Below are positions 50,401 to 61,766 of a stretch of DNA of 64,000 nucleotides, piece after piece (position 1 is the first letter of the stretch; every line of letters starts with the position of its first letter). The notes beneath the pieces were generated by a model, which did no database searches, was not told the origin of the DNA, and saw only the letters and a list, made by a program, of their open reading frames with translations. Made by a program: the position numbers and the translations under genes. Source of the stretch: Coffea arabica (lineage: Eukaryota > Streptophyta > Magnoliopsida > Gentianales > Rubiaceae); NCBI RefSeq assembly GCF_036785885.1, contig NC_092329.1, forward strand, positions 1,922,001 to 1,986,000. The letters run 5' to 3'.

Positions 50401-51589
50401 TGAATCATAAACCATGTTAAGAAGGAAGTTTAACAAGGGGAAATAGAAATTTATCTTAAATAGACAAAAAAATAGCTTTAGTGATGTATTCCAGCACTAG
50501 GCTTCAGTCCGTTGAGTGATGCATGACCAATAGCAAGATCAGATGTCTACATTCTTAATCCAGGTGGTGCATGTCTAAGCTTACATCAAAGTTCAAATTT
50601 AGTTTAAACTCTTATCAGCATAAGAACTAAGGCTTCAGAACAACGTGAAAGTAAGTGTTCAAAGTACAGTTGTAAATGTAAGCAAAAAATCAGACCTGAA
50701 GAGCTCTGCAGACACTTTCAAGCTCTGGACGATAGTTGATCTTTTGGGTGGTCAAGACAACTTCAATCACTCCCAAGCAATTGCGACTACCTTGTTCAAA
50801 GATTGGAACTGCGAGCGTCCCACGAACATCATACTGCTGCGCATGACCAACGCGCGGGTATTCATCCGTCCTAAAGAACTGAACATCAGGAGTCCATTCA
50901 GGAACTCTACCCATAAAAACACGGCCAGGCAATCCAACATTCTCCTTTAAGTCCTCCTCAGTGGAGAATTGATAGTTCACCGATACGTTCCTGTAAGAGG
51001 CAAGCCTCGGGCAATTAAGGTCTAGTGAGAAAGGTTGATCATTGGTAGTCAGCACGCGTCTGCCACCCTTGTTTACAGGTACCCAAATTTGAATAAGAGC
51101 ATTCTTATCTCCAGCCCAATCCTTCATATAACCAAGTGCCTTAATCAGTCTGTCCATCACAGAAGTTGAAGCCCTAGGTCCAATCCACAACCTCCTACTC
51201 AGCGCAGAACTTTCAGCTGAAAAGTTCCCAGATAGACTCGGAGAACATACAGCATTGCCGTCTTGAGACTCTGATTTAGCAGAATTTCTCCCTTGGGATG
51301 GACTAGCTGACAGATTCTCAGAAAAAGATAACCTTTGCCTCTCTTCTTCAGTGCTGTTTAACGGGTTGGATTCGCCATTAATGGCTTCCAAAATTGGCCA
51401 AGTAAACGAAGCATCAAAGAGAGCATTGAAGTCAGAGGGGCTATCGCTCAAGAGTTCAGGTCCCTCAGTGGTCTCCAACCAACATCCTTCTAATAACAAC
51501 TCATCCATGCAATCCAAATCTATAAGGGAATCAGACCCTTGAGCTCCCGAGATGGTATTCTGAGTGGATACATTTCCATATTCATTCAT
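47474..51589 (-). CDS. NLP: NIN-like protein (NLP) nitrate-response transcription factor
   Basis: A complete 930-residue transcription factor in four coding exons, read right to left: 51589-50696, 49971-49924, 49829-48872 and 48366-47474. All phases join. The start is the ATG at 51589, followed soon by the conserved acidic MDELLLEGCWLETT segment. Residues about 140-430 form the GAF-like nitrate-responsive region (ALIQIWVPV...GLPGRVFMGRVPEWTPDVQFF...VRGTLAVPIF, then QTWVPCIKQG). The RWP-RK DNA-binding domain spans about 607-660, with RWPSRK at 650-655 encoded just after the last intron. The PB1 dimerisation domain fills 829-910, with a basic K in LRIKV and the acidic DDDSEW...DADLEEC cluster. 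Family members bind nitrate-responsive elements and shuttle to the nucleus under nitrate. The N-terminal wording suggests the NLP4/5 clade, with less certainty than the family call. Confidence 0.95.
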
Positions 51590-54500
51590 AGCTAGAATCT
51601 TTCTTCAAAAATTCAATATTTGCATCCCCCAGGATCCAATTTCAGGAACTAAGCAAGGGCACAGTAGCCCAAAGAGTGCCTGATTTAGAAGCTATGCGTT
51701 TGCAGAACCCCAAAAGCAACCTGTCAGAAGCAAAATGCTGTTGAACAAGTAGCGGTGCAGATCCAATTTGAATCTTTAAAGAAGAATCTGAAAGGGAAGT
51801 CTGCTCCTGTGGTTGATTTCAATTTGTTTAGGAAGATTTGAAATAAGAAATTGGTGTATATATCAAGTTGGATTAATTCCCGCTGCCATGCATATGAAGA
51901 ATGAGTCAGAGAAGAAGACGAGAATTAAAATGTAGCCGAATCTCTGAAAAACAGATGTAGATAGTACTAGAAAACAAGGGAAGAAACACGCGGTTCTATT
52001 GCTATAAAGAGATCTTCCAACAAAGTTAGAGAAATCAGAACTTCTTTTTTTTTTCAGCAGTTCAGGATTCTTACGTTGGCATCATGTGAGACTAGAGAGA
52101 GACGCAGAGAGCGAGGAAAGGAGATGTACTGAGAAGAAAGAAGTAAAAGTAAAATCCCATCCCATCCCCATCCCCATCCCATGAGTGACAGTACAAAAGT
52201 TTATTGACCCATAGATATCGCAGACCACAAGTAGAGAAAATAAAATAAAACCAAAATAAGACAAAAAAGCACCAAAAGAGGCAGAGCAAGTCACTACTGA
52301 CTGACTAGGGGGAAAGAAAGGAAAAAAAAAAAAAAAGAGATTCCTGGATATTCCAAGTCGGGTGTTGGAGCCCAGCCCCTGGCTGGAGGGTCTGTCTCTT
52401 CCTTATCTACTACTATTATGCAAAAGGATTTGAGATGCACGAAAGAGAAAACCTTCACTTCTTGTTCTTGTGTGTGGCTGTCCTCCCAGGCGCAGCAAAC
52501 TACAACATCAGCAACACGGGCGGCCTCGGTCTAAGTAAGTAAGTAAATAGGGAGCTAATAATTCTAACTGCACCCCCAGATTCCCTCCACAATTCATTTT
52601 AATCTCTTCCGCTCTCCCCATCCAACATCTATTCTATTGTATGCAGTTGAAACGGGAGTTCTCTCTGCGTATCGAGGACCTGATCATGTTAAATTTCGGT
52701 ATCGAGGAAAGATTCTCCCCCAGACAGACCCACTCACCACCACAGCATAATAAAATGAAAGCCCCACCAAAACTTCCCGAGGGGTAAAGTCAACCGCCGT
52801 TGCAGGATGCGGGAACTGACGCATACTGCACAAACTCCAGCTTGGGTAAACACCCAAAAAGGTCAAACAAAGGGGGTTTGCAATTTGACCAAAGACAAAA
52901 AAAAAGGAGGCTACCTGATTCGGTGAGCCTATTATTTTGAGATGCTTGTCATCCTACTAAAATTACTTTTTAATCTCATCTCTATCTATATATTTTTATA
53001 ATAGTTTCTAATTTAGAATTTCCAAATAGATACATTAACATCATCATCAATTCACACTAACTATTTTTGGGAGGTCAAAATCCCGAAATACACAAAATTT
53101 GAAACGGACCGGGAAAGCACTGAATTGAGGTGGTAACTGGTAAGGGGTTCATTCAAAGTAGTATATATATATAGGAGTACTGGGTAAAAATGATTGAAAG
53201 CAGACACCGGGCCCCCCATTTAGGATTCTCCTCGTCCTTCTCTCCTGCTTATTCTGGCGTGGTACCTAGTACTGAAACACTACTACTATTTCTGGCGTCT
53301 TAAATTTGTCAAACCAAAACCAACCAGCCTAGCATGTATGTATGTACTGTGGAAATCACATACTACACCAAAGTCACCGGGTTTTGTGGGGTCAATCAAG
53401 GAAAAAGGACGGCGAGGTTACAAAAATCAAATTGAAATTGTATAAACTGTGGTTATTGTATCAAAAAAGAATATTCATGTAATGACTGATTGTATGAGCA
53501 AGCGGGGTAGGTGTTCCACTTACACACGACACGGGAAAGCATAGTACTACCTACGACTGTGGTGTGGGAGGGAGCATTATATTAGCCATATCTGAGAGAT
53601 TTACGATAAATAATATCAAACGACAGTTTTGACCAGATTTTCTTCTTCATCATCTTTATAAAGGAAAGAAAAAAAAAAATTTTTAAAATGCAGGGATGAC
53701 AGCTCAATCGTCAAGGACCCGACTTAAAGAGGACCCACTAACTCTCTTCATGTTTCCACACTCTACACTCTACATAGAAAATTTATTATTTAAAAAAAAA
53801 AGAAGAAGAGAGAGAGGCGGAGGAGGACCACGAAAAAAAAGTATCGTCCAGAGTGGAGTTTCTTGTCTTTGCATTGTTAGGAAAATAGAAGTAATATTAA
53901 CTACAACAACAAAAATGACTTTGACATGAAAATTCACTTTCTTGAGGAAATTTGCTCCCACTATTTCATTACCGGGTTTGCAGCAATTCCCTCTAAGAAT
54001 AATAAAGTCAACCAGAATTTCCACACAGTAGTATGCAGAAATTCTTCCAAAAACGGTTTAGAGAATATTGTTTTGAACGAAATATAAGAATAGTAAAAAA
54101 GAAGTAAAGGTGAGGCCTCTGTTATCTGGACACTATTATTTATAACGTTCAAATATCCCAAAAGAAATGTCATGTCTTTTGGAAACGTATTTTTTCATGA
54201 AACGTATTTCCTACAATCCAAATTGAATTGAATAGGTGTGTACTTGACTATAAACCTCTTCCATTTTTCACATCCTTTCAATGTGAGATTCATCACAAAC
54301 TATAACTATTTCCAACATACGTTACTAATCGTTTTTGCTGAATAGCCAGCCATTGAAACTGGGTAGGCCTCCGGCTTTCTTGCTCTATTTCCTTGGTGGC
54401 CACAGAGTTTAGCAGCGTACTCGATCGACTCTTTTCCTTATATTCTTGAACATCTAACTTATGTTCCAAACTCAGCTCCATGAATGGACTTAGAACTTGG

Positions 54501-54742
54501 CCCTTGTTTATTTATATCTAATAAAATTATGCCAGAATTACTTTTGGTCAATACGAGGCATAGGATCATTGTCGCCGCCGCCAACGAGGGCGAATTTCGC
54601 AATGGTAGTCGGCATTAGACATACGTAAGATACATATATATATATATAACTGGAAAGTCACTTTGAAAAAACTACTAGTAGTATAATAATATATGTAATG
54701 GGACGACCACAAGTGACAGGCATGCATCGAAGCTTTGTAAAA
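51590..54742. other. NLP upstream region and intergenic DNA
   Basis: The NLP leader and promoter presumably lie in the first 1 kb, which contains a TATATA sequence on the minus strand near 51857-51863 and a (CCCAT)n stretch at about 52155-52181. The rest is AT-rich with A runs (52321-52335, 53668-53680). No gene, RNA or intact transposon was recognised up to the start of the catalase duplication at about 54743. Confidence 0.5.
52155..52181. repeat. Short (CCCAT)n tract upstream of NLP
   Basis: Five or so copies of CCCAT/CCCCAT in tandem, about 570 bases upstream of the NLP start codon, in the likely leader or promoter. Confidence 0.8.
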
Positions 54743-55015
54743 TACGAGTTTAAGACGCTAGGGTCATCTCCTGCAGGCAATGCCCGCTCACAGGCTAGCC
54801 TTCCCACTTCTAACGAATACTTTTTCACTTTGATGCGTTATTGCGTTCTCCCCCCCTGCATGGATCACTTTTGGCTTTGATGCTTTTTCATTGCGGTCTC
54901 CACTTGCATGGATCAAAACCCGAAAGTGTGTGTGTGTGTATATATATATACATAAAACAACTACAGTTCCACAGCAGCCCCGGGAATTAATCAAAAGCTG
55001 CGTCACTGCACACTA

Positions 55016-55450
55016 GCGTCATTTCCTCCCTCCACTAAGCCAAGAAAAAGAGAGGGAGAAGACGGTTCCGCCTTACATGGCAGCACCAAAACTGTCGAGG
55101 GCATCCCTACCCAAATACCAACCATTCAGAGCGCCCTCCCAACCTCATTGGCAGAACGGCTGGATGTGGGGTTGAGAGTTGCATACATGAAGGTCGCAAT
55201 TGGGGACAAGCTGCGGGTATGCCAACCATAAATTACCTTCACAACTACTTGATCCCCAAAATATATACTCCTTGAAAAATGCCACAAGAGCATCTTCCAG
55301 GTATATTGGCAGTCGCCCAAAGGACACGAGCGGGCAATGTCAAATCTATTCACATAAGTTATCCTCCACAATTCAATGGAGGAGGACAATTGTTCTTTTG
55401 GTTTGGGGGCTGGGGGGGGTGGTGGTGGGGGGGCTGGAGGAAGATGCATG
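55016..55450. other. Unidentified conserved segment 3' of catalase A
   Basis: About 430 bases downstream of the catalase gene, also present as 61767-62230. Both copies keep an open frame on the minus strand (55145-55327 here, 60 codons) opening SFGRLPIYLE and ending HIQPFCQ. They also keep one on the plus strand that includes AERLDVGLRVAYMKVAIG. The minus-strand frame begins with a non-ATG codon, so neither is a convincing gene. It could be a fragment of another gene captured near catalase, an exon of an unseen gene, or a repeat. I do not recognise it. Confidence 0.4.
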
Positions 55451-55481
55451 ATCAAGTAAATCCTCGCACAGAGAACTGTTA

Positions 55482-55487
55482 TTTATT
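55482..55487 (-). terminator. Polyadenylation signal of catalase A
   Basis: AATAAA on the minus strand, about 170 bases after the catalase A stop codon, in a sequence that is conserved in unit B. The distance fits a plant 3' untranslated region. Confidence 0.5.
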
Positions 55488-55655
55488 TAACACCGGTACA
55501 TAATTTCAGTTTAAACCAGACATGGAAGCCTGTTCGGTACATAATACAACACACTGACTGAAGCACACTGAAGGACACCATCAACCTCTCCGAGAACAAA
55601 CATTCCCTATCAACACACTCCCCAGCTGGTAAACCACCAGGAACATTTATGGCCT

Positions 55656-58600
55656 TCACATTGTTGGTCTTACATTGAGACGAGTAGCTATTTTCTGACC
55701 AAGAGATTTGTCAGCCTGCAAGACAATCAAGTACTGAATCAGCAAAACCTACATTTTTTTCCCAAGGTTAGACTACTACAGATGCAAGTTAGATAAAAAC
55801 AGGGAGGTATGTAGACATGAAAATCAGACCTGAGACCAGTATGAAATCCAAATACTGCGGATCTCATGGGTGACTCGTGCATCAGATAAAGCATCAACCC
55901 ATCGGCAGATAAATCTCTCTTGCCTGAGGAACACAGATCAATCAGAACTCCAGAAACATGAAACACATACCATCAGTCAAAGAGCCATTAAGCAGTAAGC
56001 ACCAAGAAATACCTGTCAGGTGCCCAGGATCTGTATCTCTCTCCTGGTTGCTTGAAGTTGTTCTCCTTCTGAATCACACACTGCAATAAACAAAAAAATT
56101 AAAAAAAAAATAAATAAGCCACATATTTTAGGGTCACATCATATCATAGTTCACCAATCCAAAGGTCCAGCAGGACCAAAGACAGTTCCAAAATTCAAAG
56201 AGAAATTCCAATCCATCAGCTAAGAACAAAGGCACTTGAGGAGAAGGCATGTAGACCTCCAAAGATCCCATGCAAGAAAAGAAACTATAGCAAGCAACAT
56301 TAGCAGAAAAAGCAATAGCTCAATGGCTGGCATCCATAGTTTGCTCACAGGAAAACAGATAATGTCACGTTCAAGAAAGGGAGTAACTTCTACTCGTTAA
56401 TGTTCAGTATATCGCTTCAAAGGAGGACAGTTTGCAGCAGAGCAACTAAGGGCCTGTTCTCAAATAATTCCAAATACCTGATTTTAGCTTTTGATTCTTA
56501 AGAAGTTAGTTCTCTCTGTTGTCAATTGCCTTTTAAAACCTGCTTTTGGGCTTTTTGGGGCAAAATAGATGAAAATCAGAAGCGGCAAAACAGCTGCTTT
56601 TGGTACCAATTCTGCTTCTGAAAACTAGAAGCGATTGAGAACAAACCATAAAATTCAAGACCTTTTTATCACTTTCTTCCTCCTACTCATCTACATGCCC
56701 ACTCTCCTATTTTAGGAGAGAGGAGGGGAAGGGAGGGGAGAAGCAAAGATTATGTATCGTCTATTCGTCAAATCCCAAGATGAAGTTATTAAGACAACCG
56801 ATTTCTGCAGATTTGATTAACTGCGTAAAGTTATCAATTTTTTTCCATAGTTCCTTCATCTAGATTCAAAAAAGTTCAATTTTTTCCTACTCATAGAAAC
56901 TCACCTTGTCACGCTTTCCACTCAGGACAGGAGGGGGGATGGGATGCCTCTCAGCATGACGAACAGGATCGTACCTTGAAGGGAAATAATTGACCTGAAA
57001 AAATATTGAACAAAAAAGTTTAGTACAACTAAGCATAAGATTAGCATATTTTAACTCCCATTCACAAAGTCCCTAAGCCAAAAAAAAAAAAAAAAAAAAG
57101 CCTGAAGTGATTTTATTGTAAAGCAACCACACAACAAAGTTTGAAAAAAGGAATGGGTACTACTTCTGGCATTTTTTCATTTTTCAAACTGACCTCTATG
57201 CCTTGAGTCATGACAATATGTTATAAGATAGCTTTCCACTCAACTCTTATTTACCCACTAATTCTTCATAACCTATTTATTTCACACATAGAATTCCCTT
57301 TTTCACAGTACATAAAAATGAAGAACATCGATCTATCTGTCGGTGACTTCTTATCTCCAATCTTGAACATCTACAAGTTTTCATATCAACCACCAAGTTT
57401 ATATTCACAACCACCTCATGTCACAAAAATGGTATCTAATGAAAAGTTACTTTATACCAGCAACCGGTCATAGATAATTATATTTACTAAATCACATAAA
57501 ATGTAACCTTAAATGCTGAGTTGAACCAGGAAGCTAACTGGTATAAAGAACAAGCAGGATGTCCTCAAAATGAAGACCAAATTAGAGAACGACGCATAAT
57601 TTGTGGTTCATTATTACCAAAAGAGGGATCAGTACCTCTTCATCCCGGTGCATGAAGTTCATGAAACCATCATGGTGATTGTTGTGATGAGCACACTTGG
57701 GAGCATTTGCTGGAAGCTGCAGATAGTTCGGGCCAAGACGGTGTCGCTGGGTATCAGCATATGAGAATATGCGAGTCTGGAGCAGCTTGTCATCTGAATA
57801 ATATATTCCAGGTACAATAATAGCAGGGCAAAATGCAAGCTGCTCGTTCTCAGCAAAGAAGTTGTCAATATTCTTGTTCAATACCAACCGGCCCACAGGT
57901 TGCAAAGGCAAAATATCTTCAGGCCAGGTCTTGCTTACATCAAGCGGATCAAAATCAAACCGATCTTCATGATCAGGATCCATAATCTGGATAAAAAGTT
58001 TCCACTCCGGATAGTTTCCAGCAGCAATTGAGTCATAGAGATCCTGGGTAGCATGGCTATGATTTGATCCTCCAACCTTAATAGCTTCTTCCTCCAACAG
58101 GCTCTTCACTCCACAGGTTGGCTTCCAGTGGAACTTCACATAACTAGCTTTTCCAGCCTTGTCGATCAGAGTGTAAGTATTGACGCCAAAGCCTTCCATA
58201 TGCCTGTAATCTTGTGGAATGCCGACATCATCAAAGAGGAAAGTAAACATATGCAAGCTCTCAGGATGATGGGAGAAAAAATCAAGGATTCTCCAATTCT
58301 CCTGGATGTGGGACTTTGGATTCGGTTTCAGAGCATGGACCATATCTGGGAATTTCATTCCATCACGAACAAAAAAGACAGGGAAATTGTTTCCCACCAA
58401 ATCGAAATTACCCTATCCAGATGCACAAAGCAACCATCAGCAGCTTATCAAGAGTTACCAAGAAATGCAGACCAAGAACTAAATAAAACACCAACCACAT
58501 AATCCAAGTCCCCTAAGATCATCTATTGTGCCCGGAAAGCTTATGTTCCTAGTTGTGGTGCTTACAAGTTAATTGAATGGATAAGCTGCATCTTGCTGCT

Positions 58601-61071
58601 AAATCAACATACGCTTTCAGAAGGGGAAGCTCCCAATTTTCAGAATGCCAAAGTGTGCTAAGTGTGGGGTGGAGGGCAACAAAGTTAGGACAACTATTAT
58701 TTGTGTTTTATTCACATCCATATGTGTTGAATTTGAGAACTTCAATGCCATGGAATACCAAAGGAAGGCTTCACAATGGTTGGCTAAGTGGCAAAAAGTA
58801 TAAATTGCTAGAATGACACGTTCAATTCAGGAGCTGTACATCATGCAAATTCAGCTCTTCAAAATCCTGTGATTGTCTCTAAGCATAGCTCGTTTCCATT
58901 ACTTTCCAGATATGCGACAAAGAGGCTTGACATGTTAACTAAACAACACATGTCAGTGGCTTTCTGCTGATTTAATTCTTAATATGTGCGCAGCATATGA
59001 ATCCATCTAGTTGACTGACGGATTAGCAGAACTATTTTCTGAAGGAAAACAACAGAACTTACCTCCCTAGTGTAAAATTTCACAGCAAAACCTCGGGGGT
59101 CCCTGAGGGTTTCAGGACTTCCACGCTCATGAATAACAGTTGAGAAACGGACAATGACAGGTGTCTGAACTCCTGGAGCACGAAGAAAATCAGCACAAGT
59201 GAGATTAGAAATGTCATGAGTGACCTCAAAGAAGCCCTTGGCACTGGCTCCCCTTGCATGAACTACACGCTCCGGAATCCGTTCACGGTCGAAATTTGCA
59301 AGTTTCTCCACCAAATGATAATCCTCGAGAAGAACCGGACCTGGCACATGAAGAAGACGAAAAGCTAAATACTTGTAATCACAAAATGCCATATTAAAAT
59401 AAAGGGATAATTTCAGAAACCTCCCTGAGGTTTCTGACAATTTTACTGAACTCCCTTGAGGTTTAAAAAATTACATATACCTTCCTTATCATTTAAAATG
59501 ACAATTTTACTCTTAAATATTTTAATGAAATCCCCTTATTTGGTATGCTTAATGCTTAAAATTATTTTTTCATTCTTTTCCTTCTTATTCCTTTTTTTAA
59601 GTTTTCGCTAATAAAACTATAGAACTACCACTATTGCCTCTAGTTTCTATTATAACCAAATGTCGAACTAGTGATATTTTTTGACGAGTTAATTTTATAT
59701 GCTATCCAATGTTTTTGTTAATCTTTGTTTTCTATTTTTTGGTATTAAAATTAACAATAAATCAAAAAGAAATGGCCCAAAAGCACTATTAAATTATGAT
59801 AATTTCACTACTCCAAAAATTCATAAATTATAAATTAATTATTTCAACATTTTCTTTTCTATCTTATAAATCTTAATCTACAATAAAATACCATCAAAAG
59901 TATCATATCATAGTAATAAAATTATTATTATAGTTGTTTATAGTAAATATGGACATGAAAAATTTGGCACCTTTTCCTTATAATTATACTAAATAATCTT
60001 ATAATTATATAGGGAAATAAATTAAAAATCATTAAACAAGGGCATTTTTGGGTATTCATTTAAAAAACTGACCAAGTCAATATTATTTTAAGGTTTTGTT
60101 ACTAAAACTATCAAATCAAGGGAGGTAAGTGTAATTTTCCAAACCATAGGGGAGTTCAGTGAAATTGTCAAAAACCTCGGGGGAGGTTTCTGAAATTATC
60201 CCTAAAATAAACCAGGTGGTTGTCACAATAAGGTTTCAATATCAGAATATTAAAATTAAAAACTAATTGTATGTCTACATTCAGGACTTCTTAACGTATG
60301 TATTTCATTAAATAACAGGAACTTTCTGATAAAGACCTCATGGCATTTAGGATATAGAGGAAACAAATAGATATAGGTAAAACCAAAATGAGTTTTGTGA
60401 ATTTTGTATTCTTCAAGCTACTGCATCTAATGAGTAAGAAATAACAGCAAGTCATAACACATGATTCAATCCCAAAATAAACCAAATAATGACATTTCTA
60501 ACAATAAGAGATTCAATGCGAAACGGGGGATAAAATTGCATAAACAATAAGAATCTTTAGATCGTAGAAAAGAAAGGAAAGAATACAGTAAAAGCACCTC
60601 TGGTTCCAACGGTGAGAGAGGAGTTATTGTTCCAGACGGGGGCACCAGAATTGGTTGTCCAGAAGGGAGAATTGAAAGCACTCGATGGCCGATACTACAC
60701 AAATCACAAAGGACCAAATACAAACTCTCCAATCATTAGAAATAACTAAAACACGCTAAACCTCAGCGTTACTATAAAAGATAGGAAGTTTGGAATTTTC
60801 ACCGAAAAAAAAAATTGAGATTTTCATTTTATCTAATCGAGTGAGAGCTAAGCATAAAAAAGTTAAAATGGAAGCTAAGAATTACGAAATTTTTTCTCAG
60901 AATCGATTGCTGGCGAAAGAAAAAAAAATGAGTTGCTCAGAAATCCGTGATGGCCATGGAAAGCGGCAAAATTAGACCTCGAGTTCGACTTCAAAAATGA
61001 ACGAATTCAACATCAGCTCGTCCAAATTGCATGAGCGGAAGGTGCAGATATATTACCTTGCATGGATCCAT
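55656..61071 (-). CDS. CAT: Catalase, peroxisomal (copy A, complete)
   Basis: A heme catalase that converts H2O2 to water and oxygen in peroxisomes. Eight exons, right to left: 61071-61057 (only MDPCK), 60694-60598, 59340-59063, 58412-57636, 56994-56905, 56080-56013, 55923-55830 and 55715-55656. The phases join to exactly 492 residues, the standard plant length. Catalytic His65 (RVVHARGA), Asn138 ([10 protein letters not shown]) and the heme-ligand Tyr348 ([17 protein letters not shown]) fall at their usual positions. The C-terminus ends [13 protein letters not shown], so the import-associated motif described in plant catalases as QKL reads QKI here. Intron 2 contains a Mutator-like element (59404-60202) and intron 5 an older MITE. 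A C16 run lies 16 bases upstream of the ATG. Nothing looks broken. Neighbouring copy B is nearly identical outside exon 5. Confidence 0.97.
56450..56647. mobile_element. MITE in catalase A intron 5
   Basis: The ends GGGCCTGTTCTCAA and TTGAGAACAAACC are inverted partners, and the core repeats AGCAGAAG/CTGCTTTT-like blocks (GCTTTTGATT, CAGAAGCGGC, GCTGCTTTTGG, GCTTCTGAAAACTAGAAGC). The layout suggests a hAT-type MITE of about 198 bp. The same insertion is present in unit B at 63194-63395, so it was there before the duplication. Confidence 0.65.
59404..60202. mobile_element. Mutator-like non-autonomous element 3 in catalase A intron 2 (9-bp TSD)
   Basis: The 799-bp element begins GGGATAATTTCAGAAACCTC and ends with the inverse. 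A perfect 9-bp duplication TAAAATAAA flanks it (59395-59403 and 60203-60211). The terminal repeats match those of the elements at 14053 and 17972. The AT-rich interior has no coding capacity. It lies inside intron 2 of the catalase gene, 63 bases from the acceptor of exon 3. The exon reading frame is unaffected. Confidence 0.92.
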
Positions 61072-61086
61072 TGCTACAGCCAGCAA

Positions 61087-61102
61087 GGGGGGGGGGGGGG
61101 GG
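61087..61102 (+). repeat. G16 homopolymer (C16 in the catalase A leader)
   Basis: Sixteen consecutive G on the plus strand, which is C16 in the catalase A mRNA, 16-31 bases before the start codon. It is followed by further G-rich blocks (GGGG, GGGGCGG). Length may vary between alleles or be an assembly estimate. Confidence 0.9.
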
Positions 61103-61210
61103 AAGGGGACGGGGCGGTGGGTGGCGATAGATTTTTGGCTGGGGATAAAGCAAGTCGGGAAGGGGGATGGCAATCACCGTCTTTCAACAAAAACAAAAGA
61201 CCCACCTATT

Positions 61211-61218
61211 TATTTATA
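61211..61218 (-). promoter_or_regulatory. Candidate TATA box of catalase A
   Basis: TATAAATA on the minus strand, about 140 bases upstream of the catalase A start codon, which implies a leader of about 110 bases including the C16 run. It is the best TATA match in the short upstream region that belongs to unit A. Confidence 0.5.
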
Positions 61219-61766
61219 AAATTAGGAGTGGGTCCCGTCCCGAGGCTCGCATTTCTAGCTTATCCACTACCTAGTACCCAGTGCCCAATTCAAGAGCCAA
61301 TCCTTTTTTTTTTTTTTCCTAATTGCTTCAACAAAGTGAGAAAAAAAAAAAAATCATTCGTAAGTGAATTTTTCGGGTCAGGATATAATCGCCAATTTAA
61401 ACTTTCCCCATCCTGATCCTATTGTCCAAATTCCTAGTTTTTATTTGGATTATTTTATCGGATTCCTTCAAGCTATCCTTCGTATATTTAAATTTCATCC
61501 AATCTATCATCTAATCCGTCGCGTGTGTCTGTATATGTATATATATTGATACGCTAGGGTCCATTACGAGTTTAAGACGGTAGGGTCATCCACTGCAGAC
61601 AATGCCCGCTCACAAGCTAGCCTTCCCAGTTCAAACGAATACTTTTTCACTTTGATGCGTTATTGCATGACATGGATCACAACCAAGTCTGCCCTTTCCC
61701 ACCCGAAAGTATATATATATATATGTGGATACATAAAACAACCACGGCAGCCCCGCGAATTAATCA

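Larger units (their letters stand above)
54743..61564 (-). repeat. Tandem duplication unit A (complete, about 6.8 kb)
   Basis: From TACGAGTTTAAGACG at 54743 the sequence matches the sequence from 61565 onward at an offset near 6,760-6,820 bases, through exons, introns and flanks, as far as the window allows. The matched part covers at least 54743-57246 against 61565-64000. The unit holds the complete catalase gene, its 3' flank and only about 490 bases upstream of the start codon. Small indels shift the offset (6,822 at the left edge, 6,764 at the catalase stop, 6,754 at the window end). Introns are nearly identical, so the duplication is fairly recent. Confidence 0.88.
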
